Positions 1-6,495 of a DNA stretch of 8,698 nucleotides are shown here, one piece after another; the stretch's first letter is position 1, and the number at the start of each line of letters is the position of its first letter. The DNA comes from an uncultured Collinsella sp. Lineage in GTDB: Bacteria > Actinomycetota > Coriobacteriia > Coriobacteriales > Coriobacteriaceae. Location of the stretch: contig USAY01000081.1 in NCBI GenBank assembly GCA_900552755.1, forward strand, positions 1-8,698, written 5' to 3'. The translations under genes and the position numbers were made by a program. Under the pieces are notes generated by a model. That model was given only the letters and a program-made list of their open reading frames with translations. It did not search any database and was not told the DNA's origin.

Positions 1-22
1 AACCTACGACCAAGGAGTGTCC

Positions 23-613
23 ATGGCCGATTCCATTAACTACCAGCTTGCCAAGTTCGTCGCCAGCTATGGCAAGGTTTCGCAGATCCCCGAGTCCACC
101 TGTCCCGAGGTGAGCTTTGTGGGCCGCTCCAACGTGGGCAAGTCCTCCATCATGAACAAGCTTTTTGGCCGCAAAAACCTCGTCAAGGTTTCGAGCACAC
201 CGGGCAAGACGAGCAACATCAACTTCTTTGAGGCTGACGACGTGCACTTCGTCGACCTGCCGGGCTACGGTTTCGCTCGCCGTTCCAAGGCCGAGCGCGA
301 CCGCTGGGCAGAACTTATCGGCGACTTCTTCGACTCGGAGCGCAGCTTTAACCTGGTTGTATCGCTGGTGGATATTCGCCACGACCCCAGTAAGCTCGAC
401 CATGACATGATCGACTACCTGCAGGGCAACGAGTTCAACTTTATCGTCTGCCTCACCAAGGCCGACAAGCTCAGCCGCACCCAGCAGGCCCGCCAGGCAG
501 CAGCCATCAAAAAGCAGCTCAACGTCCCGGCCGAGAACGTGATCATCACAAGCTCCCAAACCGGCACCGGCATCGACGAACTCAAAAAGCGCATCGCCGA
601 GGCTTGCCTCTAA
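23..613 (+). CDS. engB: Ribosome biogenesis GTP-binding protein EngB (YihA/YsxC)
   Basis: A 196-residue TRAFAC-class GTPase of the YihA/YsxC family, known to assist late assembly of the large ribosomal subunit in the cytoplasm and essential in several bacteria. All GTP-binding motifs are visible: G1 GRSNVGKSS (34-42), the switch I threonine region STPGKT (58-63), G3 DLPGYG (78-83), G4 TKAD (145-148) and G5 around TSSQTG (176-181). Length is normal for the family. An in-frame GTG lies at 17, but AAGGAG (12-17) overlaps that GTG and sits 5 nt before the ATG at 23, so the ATG is chosen. The gene ends with two consecutive stop codons (611-616). It starts 22 bp into the window, so an upstream operon partner may lie outside. 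The inverted repeat at 650-696 with its T-run is the only terminator-like structure downstream. Confidence 0.96.
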   Translation: MADSINYQLAKFVASYGKVSQIPESTCPEVSFVGRSNVGKSSIMNKLFGRKNLVKVSSTPGKTSNINFFEADDVHFVDLPGYGFARRSKAERDRWAELIGDFFDSERSFNLVVSLVDIRHDPSKLDHDMIDYLQGNEFNFIVCLTKADKLSRTQQARQAAAIKKQLNVPAENVIITSSQTGTGIDELKKRIAEACL

Positions 614-650
614 TAAAGGCTCGTGGCAGGCAATAGTTTGCATCTATCTA

Positions 651-666
651 TATCACCCCAGTGATA
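651..666. promoter_or_regulatory. Candidate operator 1 of the DUF3990/XRE module
   Basis: This is a perfect 6-4-6 dyad, TATCAC-N4-GTGATA, of the size bound by dimeric XRE-type repressors. It is duplicated at 680-695, with the dyad centres 29 bp apart. The likely ligand is the helix-turn-helix protein encoded at 1364-2062. That assignment is inference from position and symmetry. Confidence 0.6.
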
Positions 667-671
667 GTTAT

Positions 672-680
672 TGCTACACT
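672..680 (+). promoter_or_regulatory. Candidate extended -10 element for the module
   Basis: TGCTACACT contains the extended -10 signature TG-N-TACACT (4 of 6 matches to TATAAT) in the spacer between the two operators. It would start transcription near 687, leaving a leader of about 27 nt to the ATG at 715. No good -35 is seen. Repressor bound at either flanking dyad would block it, which fits autoregulation. The motif is weak, so this is tentative. Confidence 0.35.
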
Positions 681-695
681 ATCACTGGGGTGATA
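680..695. promoter_or_regulatory. Candidate operator 2 of the DUF3990/XRE module
   Basis: This is the second copy of the TATCAC-N4-GTGATA dyad, with its central four bases inverted relative to copy 1 (TGGG instead of CCCA). It overlaps the predicted transcription start. See 650-696 for the combined structure. Confidence 0.6.
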
Positions 696-714
696 TTTTT
701 GTTTGGAGGTCGAT

Positions 715-1398
715 ATGGAGCTTTGGCACGGGTCGGAGGTTGTTGTCGAGCATCCGTCGTTGGATAAATGCAGACAATTCAATGACTATGGGTGTGGGTT
801 TTATTGCACGCCACATGAGGAAATGGCAATGGAGTGGGCATGTCGGACCGAGTCCGATGGTATCGCGAATCGATATGAGCTCGATATTGATGGTCTCGCG
901 GTCTTGGATTTGGAGTCCGGGGAGTTTTCAATCCTCAATTGGCTTGCGATTTTGGCTAACAATAGGGAGTTCAATGTTTCGACACCGCTAGCGCGCGAAG
1001 GACTTCGTTATCTGCTGGATAACTGCCTGATTGATATTTCTCCCTATGACGTTATTCGAGGCTATCGCGCCGACGATTCCTATTTCTCGTTTGCAAGACA
1101 GTTTGTCAACGGCATGATTTCGCTCAGGCAATTGCAGCGCATTATGTTTTTGGGGGATTTGGGCATTCAATATGCGCTTATGAGTGAGCGTGCGTTCTCA
1201 GCAATCAGATTCTGCGAATGGAAGCAGGCGTTGGGATCTGAGTATTATCCCAAGCGCTTTAAGCGAGAGCAGAACGCGCGGCGCAAGTACTTGGAAACTG
1301 TGAATGGATTCGACTCTGAGGGTGTCTACATTAGGGATTTAATGGCAGGGAGGGTTGATTTAAATGATCCAAGAGTTAACGGATTGTGGGCCGAGTAG
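715..1398 (+). CDS. DUF3990 protein, predicted ADP-ribosyltransferase-like toxin
   Basis: A 227-residue protein recognised as DUF3990. Visible landmarks are the N-terminal LWHGS (3-7), the YGCGFYCT block (25-32) followed by a helix with EWA, YDVIRGYRADD (111-121), and a C-terminal QYALMSERAFSAIRF block (152-166). The family has been linked to the ADP-ribosyltransferase fold. On that model H5, Y30 and Q152 are candidate active-site positions, which is my inference. Residues 168-227 form a charged C-terminal extension. GGAGG (705-709) lies 5 nt before the ATG at 715, so this start is preferred over the in-frame TTG at 703. The last 35 bp overlap the downstream helix-turn-helix gene, indicating one transcript. 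Two rows I counted gave about 43-48% G+C against about 62% in a lysC row, consistent with transfer. The target and toxicity are unknown. Confidence 0.8.
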   Translation: MELWHGSEVVVEHPSLDKCRQFNDYGCGFYCTPHEEMAMEWACRTESDGIANRYELDIDGLAVLDLESGEFSILNWLAILANNREFNVSTPLAREGLRYLLDNCLIDISPYDVIRGYRADDSYFSFARQFVNGMISLRQLQRIMFLGDLGIQYALMSERAFSAIRFCEWKQALGSEYYPKRFKREQNARRKYLETVNGFDSEGVYIRDLMAGRVDLNDPRVNGLWAE

Positions 1399-2062
1399 AA
1401 CATACCCCGTCTACTATCTCGAGGATGCAATGAACAATCTCGGCGACTGCTTTGACTATGCCGTTAACGATTATGGAGCAGAAGGATCGGAAGTTGCTGA
1501 ACTCTTTTGCCTGAGCGGCGTAGCTCGCGAGTTCGAACGCGGCAACGCATGGGTCGTATCGGGAAAATCGGGCGTTGAGCTGTTCGCGCTTATCGCTGAA
1601 AGGTCCGGCTATCAGAGCGGGTCTATACCGGATCGCACCTATCGTTTTGAGAAGACGCCAGAGTATTGGACAGGCTGGATACTGGCATATCTGCAGTGGC
1701 GTTTAGGGGAGTCTTTCGAAGACCTGCTGCATGTCGTTCCGTTTGACGCACTGCGCAGTCTGTACTATCCCTGGCATGAAGCCTCGGAGGAACGCGTGGC
1801 TCGCCTCGTCTGCGATATGGCGAAAAAAGCGTCCAGGCAAACCAAACTTGCGTTAGCAAGAAAGAAGCTTAAGAAAACCCAACAAGACCTGGCATACGAA
1901 TCGGGCGTGTCCCTCCGCTCAATCCAAATGTACGAACAACGCCAGAGAAACATCAACGAAGCCTCGGTAACAACCGTAAGGGATATAGCAAAAGCCCTAC
2001 ACTGCAACATCGAAGACCTCCTAGAGCCAGTCTTCGAATACAAAGAAACCAGCGCCGCCTAA
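1364..2062 (+). CDS. Protein with C-terminal XRE-type helix-turn-helix, likely antitoxin/repressor
   Basis: A 232-residue protein. Residues about 163-222 form a Cro/C1-type helix-turn-helix: LARKKLKKTQQDLAYESGVS, then a recognition helix around SLRSIQMYEQ (183-192), then a stabilising helix ending IEDLLEP. Residues about 23-150 are a separate, acidic, helical domain (DYAVNDYG, VAREFERGN, SGVELFALI, YWTGWILAYLQW) that I do not know by name. It could bind the DUF3990 partner. AGGGAGGG (1347-1354) lies 9 nt before the ATG at 1364, giving a 35-bp overlap with the upstream gene. A second possible start, ATG 1430 with GAGG 5 nt upstream, would remove the first 22 residues and the overlap. Its likely job is to neutralise the DUF3990 protein and repress the operon at 651-695. 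The HTH-coding part has a markedly A+C-rich coding strand, unlike the rest of the cassette. Confidence 0.8.
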   Translation: MIQELTDCGPSRTYPVYYLEDAMNNLGDCFDYAVNDYGAEGSEVAELFCLSGVAREFERGNAWVVSGKSGVELFALIAERSGYQSGSIPDRTYRFEKTPEYWTGWILAYLQWRLGESFEDLLHVVPFDALRSLYYPWHEASEERVARLVCDMAKKASRQTKLALARKKLKKTQQDLAYESGVSLRSIQMYEQRQRNINEASVTTVRDIAKALHCNIEDLLEPVFEYKETSAA

Positions 2063-2170
2063 ACCAGGCACGCAGCCGATGCCCGCCTCTAGGAAGTGCT
2101 CCAGCCTAGCAAGAGCCCCTACCAATAAAAAGCCAAACTATCAGCCCGGCGACTTTCCAGAGCGTAGGTC

Positions 2171-2355
2171 CCTGTAGCCGCCGCCGGCGAAGTTAACATA
2201 GGGGAGGCCAGGGGGCTTTGCCCCCAAATCTTTCCGCAGGACGGCAGGACCCCCGCCGCACGAAGTGCGCAGCGGGGGTCCTGCCATGTCCGAGGACGAT
2301 TTGGGGGCAAAGCCCCCTGGCCTCCCCGGCGAGTATACGGGACGGCGACTACAGG
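2171..2355. repeat. Outer imperfect inverted repeat reaching into the end of thrB
   Basis: CCTGTAGCCGCCG (2171-2183) is complementary at 12 of 13 positions to CGGCGACTACAGG (2343-2355), which contains the thrB stop codon. Together with the perfect arms at 2201-2230 and 2298-2327, this makes an approximately 185-bp inverted repeat whose arms have diverged in the middle. It looks like an inverted copy of the thrB 3' end lying between the convergent genes. Confidence 0.55.
2201..2327. repeat. Long nested hairpin with perfect 30-bp arms; bidirectional terminator candidate
   Basis: Arms 2201-2230 and 2298-2327 are perfectly complementary over 30 bp. Each arm contains its own small palindrome, GGGGGC-TTT-GCCCCC. 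Inside lies a second perfect 14-bp stem (2243-2256 with 2272-2285), and inside that a 5-bp stem CGCAC-GAA-GTGCG (2257-2269). It occupies the gap between the convergent helix-turn-helix gene and thrB, so it could end transcription from both sides. There is no clear T-run, and it may instead be a dispersed intergenic repeat. Confidence 0.85.
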
Positions 2356-3230
2356 TATTCGATCTGGGCGCCTTCCGTGTCGCACGTCAGAATATGCGTG
2401 TCACACTTGGGGAACTGCTCACGCAGCTTGACCTGCAGGAACTTTGCCACGATGGTGTCGTCAGTCACGGCCATGAGGGTCGAGCCGGAGCCACTGATCC
2501 AGATGGTCTTGGCGCCTCCGTTAAGGCAGGTGTCGCGCACGGCGTTGTAGTCGGGGATGAGGCGGCGGCGATAGGGCTCCTGGATACGGTCGTCGTTGGC
2601 GGCGGCAATCAGGTTCAGGTCGCCGGTCTCCAGGCCGCGCGTCATGCCGGCGATGCGGCCCATTTGCCATACGGCGGTGGAGAGTGGAATCTCTTGCGGC
2701 ACAACCTTGCGCGCCTCGCTCGTATGCACCTCGTAGGGCGGAATCACGGTAATAAAACGCAAGCGATCACTCACCTCGTAGCGCAGGCACTGGGGGAGTG
2801 AATCGGTCGGCGTAAAGGAGCAGACGGCGCCGCCCAGGATGGCGGGGGCGACGTTATCGGGATGGCCCTCGACCTCGGTGGCAATGCGGACGAGCTCGGC
2901 ACGGTCGACGGTGTGGCCCGTCAGCGCGGCGGCCGCCATAATGCCAGCGACGACGCAGGTGGAGCTGGAACCCAGGCCGCGGGCGACGGGCACATCAGTT
3001 TGAATGTCGATGGCAACGGGGAAAGCCGACTCGCCCCATGCGGCCAGTGCATCCACAAAGCTCACGTAGACCAGGTTATTCTCGTTTTGGAACTCCTCGG
3101 GGCAGCCCGTGATGGTGAGCTTGTCGGCGCGCTCGAAGGTGAAGTGCGAGTAGAGGCTGACGGCCATGCCGAGGGTATCGTAGCCGATGCCCAAGTTGGC
3201 GCTCGTTGCTGGGACGGTGATTTTGATCAT
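2349..3230 (-). CDS. thrB: Homoserine kinase
   Basis: A 293-residue GHMP-family kinase that phosphorylates L-homoserine with ATP to O-phosphohomoserine, the substrate of ThrC. The sequence shows the N-terminal GHMP motif VPATSANLGIGYDTLG (6-21), the glycine-rich ATP loop VARGLGSSS (82-90), EGHPDNVAPAILGG (121-134) and the C-terminal motif ISGSGST (245-251). Length is typical. The ATG start is preceded by AGGAGG at 3237-3242 with a 6-nt gap. It follows thrC on the same strand across a 203-bp gap that holds a terminator-like hairpin and a long inverted repeat, so tight co-transcription with thrC is doubtful. Its stop codon lies within the outer arm of the repeat at 2171-2355. Pathway placement is established knowledge. 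Independent transcription is inference. Confidence 0.96.
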   Translation of the reverse strand: MIKITVPATSANLGIGYDTLGMAVSLYSHFTFERADKLTITGCPEEFQNENNLVYVSFVDALAAWGESAFPVAIDIQTDVPVARGLGSSSTCVVAGIMAAAALTGHTVDRAELVRIATEVEGHPDNVAPAILGGAVCSFTPTDSLPQCLRYEVSDRLRFITVIPPYEVHTSEARKVVPQEIPLSTAVWQMGRIAGMTRGLETGDLNLIAAANDDRIQEPYRRRLIPDYNAVRDTCLNGGAKTIWISGSGSTLMAVTDDTIVAKFLQVKLREQFPKCDTHILTCDTEGAQIEYL

Positions 3231-3243
3231 GTGAGTCCTCCTG

Positions 3244-3355
3244 GCGTGCCTGGCTGTTTAGTTCGCTGCTCGGGCAGTCCTGCGCAAGACGGAAAGCACA
3301 TTAAGTGCTTTCCTTTGCGTGCGGAACTCGCGACGAACTAAACAGCCAGGCACGC
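3244..3355. repeat. Long nested inverted repeat with perfect 22-bp arms between thrC and thrB
   Basis: Arms 3244-3265 and 3334-3355 are perfectly complementary over 22 bp. An inner stem GGAAAGCAC / GTGCTTTCC (3291-3299 with 3305-3313, 5-nt loop) sits near the centre. The structure ends one base from the thrB ribosome binding site, so in the transcript it would be a long hairpin immediately 5' of that site. No coding potential or promoter of good quality is seen within it. Confidence 0.85.
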
Positions 3356-3401
3356 TGTGCGCGTTCGTCATCATCCCGGGGGTTATCTGATGAAAGAAGG
3401 T

Positions 3402-3421
3402 GCGCCGGCTTTCGCCGGCGC
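3402..3421 (-). terminator. Probable thrC terminator hairpin
   Basis: A perfect 8-bp GC-only stem GCGCCGGC / GCCGGCGC (3402-3409 with 3414-3421) with a 4-nt loop lies 12 bp past the thrC stop codon. On the thrC strand it is followed by ACCTTCTTTC, a pyrimidine-rich but not pure T tail. It resembles an intrinsic terminator of moderate strength that would separate thrC from thrB. Confidence 0.6.
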
Positions 3422-3433
3422 TTAATAAGGGAT

Positions 3434-4951
3434 CTAGTTGGTGCTCATTCGTTTTGCTGCGGACTCGACGTAGCTTGCCATCTCATCGACGTCGCAGACG
3501 TCTTCGAAACGGACGGGCTTGGATTCGAGTTCGGCGAGCTGGGTCGGGGCGACCGTGTTGGTGGCCTGCTCGAGCACACGCATAGCCTCAAAATCATCCT
3601 CGGGAACGTCGAGGCCCAGGGCGTCGCAGCAGGCGCGCGGGAACTTGTAGGGGCTGGCGGTCGAAAGCAGCACGCGGGCCTTGGCACCCTCGGCGGGAGC
3701 GACCTGCTCAAAGACGTGATAGCCGCAAGCAGTATGCGGATCGATCACGTAGCCGTTCGCATCCCAGCAACTCTTGATGGCAGCACGGACCTCGTCCTCG
3801 CTGGCCCAACCGCAGCCAAAGACGCTCTGAATCTTTGCCAGCAGGTCGGCGGGAACCTCGTAGCGACCAGTCTGTGCCAGCTGCTCCATAAGGCCGGCAA
3901 CGAGTTCGCAGTCGCCATCGGACAGGAAGTAGAGCATGCGCTCGAGGTTGGAGCTGATGAGGATGTCCATCGACGGCGAGATGGTCGTGAAGAACGGGCG
4001 GTTACGGTCGTAAACGCCGGTGGTCAGGAAGTCGGCAAGCACGTTGTTCTTGTCGCTCGCCACGACGAGCTTGGCGACGGGCAGACCCATGCGCTTGGCG
4101 TAGTAGCCGGCCAAGATATCGCCAAAGTTGCCGGTCGGTACGCAGAACTCCACGGCGTCGCCGGCCTCGATGGCGCCGGCGCGCAGCAGCTGCGCATAGG
4201 CGGCAAAGTAGTAGACGACCTGCGGTACCAGGCGGCCGACGTTGATGGAGTTGGCGCTCGAAAGCACCGTGCCGGCGGCCTCCAGACGCTCGGCAAGCTC
4301 CTTATCGGCAAAGATGCGCTTGACGGCGCTCTGGGCGTCGTCAAAGTTGCCGCGGATACCGCAGACGGCGACGTTGTCGCCCTCCTGCGTGGACATCTGC
4401 AGGTTCTGGACGCGGCTGACCTTGCCCTCGGGATAAAAGACGGTGATGCCCGTGCCCGGAGCGTCGGCAAAACCGGCGAGCGCGGCCTTGCCGGTGTCGC
4501 CCGACGTGGCGGTGACGATCATGATGCGCTCAGCGCCGCCGTCCTTGGCGGAAGTGCGGGCCATGAGGCGGGGGAGCATCTGCAGGGCGACGTCCTTGAA
4601 GGCGCTCGTGGGACCGCCAAAGAGCTCCATCACATAGGTCTGAGGGGCGTCAGCGCCCGGCGCAGCGTCGAGTTTGACGAGCGGCGTAACCTCTTCACTC
4701 GCGAACGTGCCGCGGTATGCCTCGTCGACACACGCCGAAATTTCTTCGGCCGTGTAATCATTCAGTAACATTCCCAACACATCTTGAGCGATTTCAAAGT
4801 ACGATTTATCTGCAAGCGAGCTGATATCGACCTGCTGGGTGCCGAGCTCGTCCGAGACAAACAAACCCCCGTCGGGAGCGATGCCGGTACGGATTGCCAC
4901 CTTACTTGAGCACGATAAAGTGCGTCCTCGTGTACTATGATAAGTTCCCAT
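3434..4951 (-). CDS. thrC: Threonine synthase
   Basis: A 505-residue PLP-dependent enzyme that converts O-phosphohomoserine to L-threonine and phosphate, the last step of the pathway. It begins MGTYHSTRGR, as many threonine synthases do. The PLP lysine lies in GPTSAFKD (113-120, K119). TATSGDTGKAA (148-157), SANSINVGR (232-240), PTGNFGD (272-278) and SPSMDILISSNLER (325-338) are the other family landmarks. The frame is open to an ATG at 4996, but no ribosome binding site precedes that codon, whereas GAGGAG (4961-4966) lies 9 nt before the ATG at 4951. The later start also matches the family N-terminus. It is transcribed divergently from lysC with 104 bp between start codons, which suggests coordinated control of the aspartate pathway. 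Confidence 0.96.
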   Translation of the reverse strand: MGTYHSTRGRTLSCSSKVAIRTGIAPDGGLFVSDELGTQQVDISSLADKSYFEIAQDVLGMLLNDYTAEEISACVDEAYRGTFASEEVTPLVKLDAAPGADAPQTYVMELFGGPTSAFKDVALQMLPRLMARTSAKDGGAERIMIVTATSGDTGKAALAGFADAPGTGITVFYPEGKVSRVQNLQMSTQEGDNVAVCGIRGNFDDAQSAVKRIFADKELAERLEAAGTVLSSANSINVGRLVPQVVYYFAAYAQLLRAGAIEAGDAVEFCVPTGNFGDILAGYYAKRMGLPVAKLVVASDKNNVLADFLTTGVYDRNRPFFTTISPSMDILISSNLERMLYFLSDGDCELVAGLMEQLAQTGRYEVPADLLAKIQSVFGCGWASEDEVRAAIKSCWDANGYVIDPHTACGYHVFEQVAPAEGAKARVLLSTASPYKFPRACCDALGLDVPEDDFEAMRVLEQATNTVAPTQLAELESKPVRFEDVCDVDEMASYVESAAKRMSTN

Positions 4952-4960
4952 ATAACACTG

Positions 4961-4966
4961 CTCCTC
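4961..4966 (-). promoter_or_regulatory. thrC ribosome binding site, decides the start
   Basis: CTCCTC on the plus strand reads GAGGAG on the coding strand, 9 nt before the ATG at 4951. The upstream in-frame ATG at 4996 has no comparable motif, so this site supports the shorter protein. Confidence 0.75.
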
Positions 4967-4987
4967 GGATGCCTTGGTCCCAATCGG

Positions 4988-5003
4988 TGAAACCATGGTA
5001 TCA
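4988..5003. promoter_or_regulatory. Near-perfect 16-bp palindrome in the thrC/lysC divergent region
   Basis: TGAAACCATGGTATCA is symmetric at 7 of 8 base pairs about its centre, the exception being the fourth pair. It lies between the divergently transcribed thrC and lysC starts. On the minus strand it overlaps TGATACCAT, a possible extended -10 for thrC, and on the plus strand TATCAG, a weak -10 for lysC. It is a candidate shared operator, but the regulator is unknown. Confidence 0.45.
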
Positions 5004-5055
5004 GAGCGCGCAAAATAGGTTCGCAGAGGCTTTTTAGAAAGGTAACCTCCAGCCC

Positions 5056-6444
5056 ATGATTAAGATTGCCAAGTTTGGCGGCTCGTCGGTCGCCGACGCC
5101 GAACACTTCAAAAAGATCAAGGCCATCGTCGACGCCGACCCTGCCCGCCGTTTTGTGGTGGTTTCCGCCTGCGGCCGCCGCTTTAAGGGCGACACCAAGG
5201 TGACCGACCTGCTCTACCTGGTTAACGCGCACGTTAAGTATCACGTGTCGTGCGAGGAACTGCTCGAGGACATTGGCCAGCGCTATTTTGATATCGCTGA
5301 CGAGCTGGAGCTCACCTATCCCATCCGCGAGGAGTTCGCGGCCTTTGCCGAGCGCGCCCGCTCGGGCGGCTACTCTACCGAGGAGCTCGTGAGCCGCGGC
5401 GAGTACTTTACCGCTCGCCTGATGGCCGAGTACCTGGGCCTGCCGTTCCTGGACGCCGCGACGGTTGTGGCGTTCCATCACGACGGTACGCTCAGCATGA
5501 ATCGTACCTCCGAGCTGGTGCAGGAGTACGGTCAGCAGGGCGGCTTTGTTATGCCCGGTTTCTACGGCGCGACGCGTGAGGGCCAGATCAAGCTGCTCGA
5601 CCGTGGCGGCGGCGATATTTCCGGCTCGATTCTGGCTAAGTGCCTGGGTGCCGACCTGTACGAGAACTGGACCGACGTCTCGGGCTTCTATTCTGCCGAC
5701 CCGCGTATTGTTCCCGAGGCTCAGCCCATTGCGCGCGTTACCTACGAGGAGCTGCGAGAGCTTTCGTACATGGGCGCGAGCGTCCTGCACGAGGAGGCTG
5801 TGTTCCCCGTGCGCGAGGCCGGTATTCCGCTAGTCATCAAGAACACCAATGCGCCGCAGGACCCCGGCACCATCATTAGCGAGACGGCTGACGAGGGCGA
5901 GGCAGAGCCCATCATTACCGGCGTGACCGGTAAGCGCGGCTTTGTCGCCATCAACGTTGCTCGCGACCGTACCAAGCCCCGCGTCGGCTTTATGCGCCGC
6001 GCGCTTTCGGTGTTCGAGCGCTATGACGTTTCCGTCGAGCACATGCCCACCGGTGTCGACCGCTTTGGCGCCGTGGTGCAGGAGCAGGACGTTCACGATT
6101 CGCTGTACTCGCTCGTGGGCGACATTCAGCAGGAGGTCGAGCCGCTCGAGATTGAGGTTGTCGAGGGCCTGGCGCTTATCGCGACCGTCGGTCGTAACCT
6201 GCGCGGTCGTGCCGGCATCTCTGGCCACCTGTTTGGCATGCTTGGCCAGGCGGGCGTGAGCGTGCGTATGATTTCGCAGAGCTGCGACGAGATCAACATC
6301 ATTATCGGTGTCGAGGAGAAGGACTTCGATCTGGCGATCCAGACCATTTATCGTGCCTTCTCCGACGAAAATGGCATTGTGAAGGTCTCCGACCTGGAGG
6401 CCCCCGCACCGGTCGATCCCGCCCTGGCAGCGCTCCGCAAGTAG
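5056..6444 (+). CDS. lysC: Aspartate kinase
   Basis: A 462-residue monofunctional aspartokinase that phosphorylates L-aspartate to 4-aspartyl phosphate, the committed step to lysine, threonine, methionine and diaminopimelate. The amino-acid-kinase domain carries KFGGSSVA (6-13), VSRGEYFTARL (112-122), LLDRGGGDISGSILA (180-194) and WTDVSGFYSADPRI (205-218). Two ACT regulatory domains follow (roughly 290-365 and 370-440), the usual site of feedback inhibition by lysine or threonine. Which effector acts cannot be read from the sequence. There is no homoserine dehydrogenase fusion. The ribosome binding site AGAAAGGT (5036-5043) sits rather far (12-13 nt) from the ATG. No lysine riboswitch fits in the short upstream region. 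asd follows after 174 bp. Confidence 0.96.
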   Translation: MIKIAKFGGSSVADAEHFKKIKAIVDADPARRFVVVSACGRRFKGDTKVTDLLYLVNAHVKYHVSCEELLEDIGQRYFDIADELELTYPIREEFAAFAERARSGGYSTEELVSRGEYFTARLMAEYLGLPFLDAATVVAFHHDGTLSMNRTSELVQEYGQQGGFVMPGFYGATREGQIKLLDRGGGDISGSILAKCLGADLYENWTDVSGFYSADPRIVPEAQPIARVTYEELRELSYMGASVLHEEAVFPVREAGIPLVIKNTNAPQDPGTIISETADEGEAEPIITGVTGKRGFVAINVARDRTKPRVGFMRRALSVFERYDVSVEHMPTGVDRFGAVVQEQDVHDSLYSLVGDIQQEVEPLEIEVVEGLALIATVGRNLRGRAGISGHLFGMLGQAGVSVRMISQSCDEINIIIGVEEKDFDLAIQTIYRAFSDENGIVKVSDLEAPAPVDPALAALRK

Positions 6445-6459
6445 CTGCCGTCCCGGTGC

Positions 6460-6483
6460 ATTTTTGGGACAAGTGCCAAAAAT
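6460..6483. repeat. A/T-rich 8-bp inverted repeat after lysC
   Basis: ATTTTTGG (6460-6467) and CCAAAAAT (6476-6483) are perfectly complementary around an 8-nt loop. It begins 15 bp past the lysC stop. The weak, A/T-rich stem could be a minor terminator or a protein-binding dyad. Function is undecided. Confidence 0.5.
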
Positions 6484-6495
6484 CTACGGCGGGGC

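Larger units (their letters stand above)
650..696. repeat. Perfect 19-bp inverted repeat made of two tandem palindromes
   Basis: Arms 650-668 and 678-696 are perfectly complementary with a 9-nt spacer (669-677). Each arm is itself a hyphenated palindrome. The first is TATCAC-CCCA-GTGATA (651-666) and the second is TATCAC-TGGG-GTGATA (680-695). The structure lies between engB and the DUF3990 gene. A T-run (696-700) follows directly, so a transcript reading through from engB could also form a 19-bp stem-loop terminator. Confidence 0.9.

Noticed and set aside
3231..3433. A CRISPR-like or attachment-site structure in the thrC-thrB gap
   Set aside because: There is only one pair of inverted arms and one terminator-like hairpin, with no regularly spaced direct repeats and no tRNA or integrase.
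3305..4768. A 487-codon open frame on the plus strand opposite thrC
   Set aside because: It is fully antisense to thrC, which carries all threonine synthase motifs. The frame stays open because of GC-rich codon bias, and its protein shows no recognisable family.
4952..5055. A lysine riboswitch or other leader upstream of lysC
   Set aside because: Only 104 bp separate the divergent start codons, which is too short for that riboswitch class, and no matching conserved helices are seen.
4762..5790. A 342-codon open frame on the minus strand opposite lysC and the divergent region
   Set aside because: Antisense shadow of the aspartokinase gene, with no family signature or ribosome binding site.
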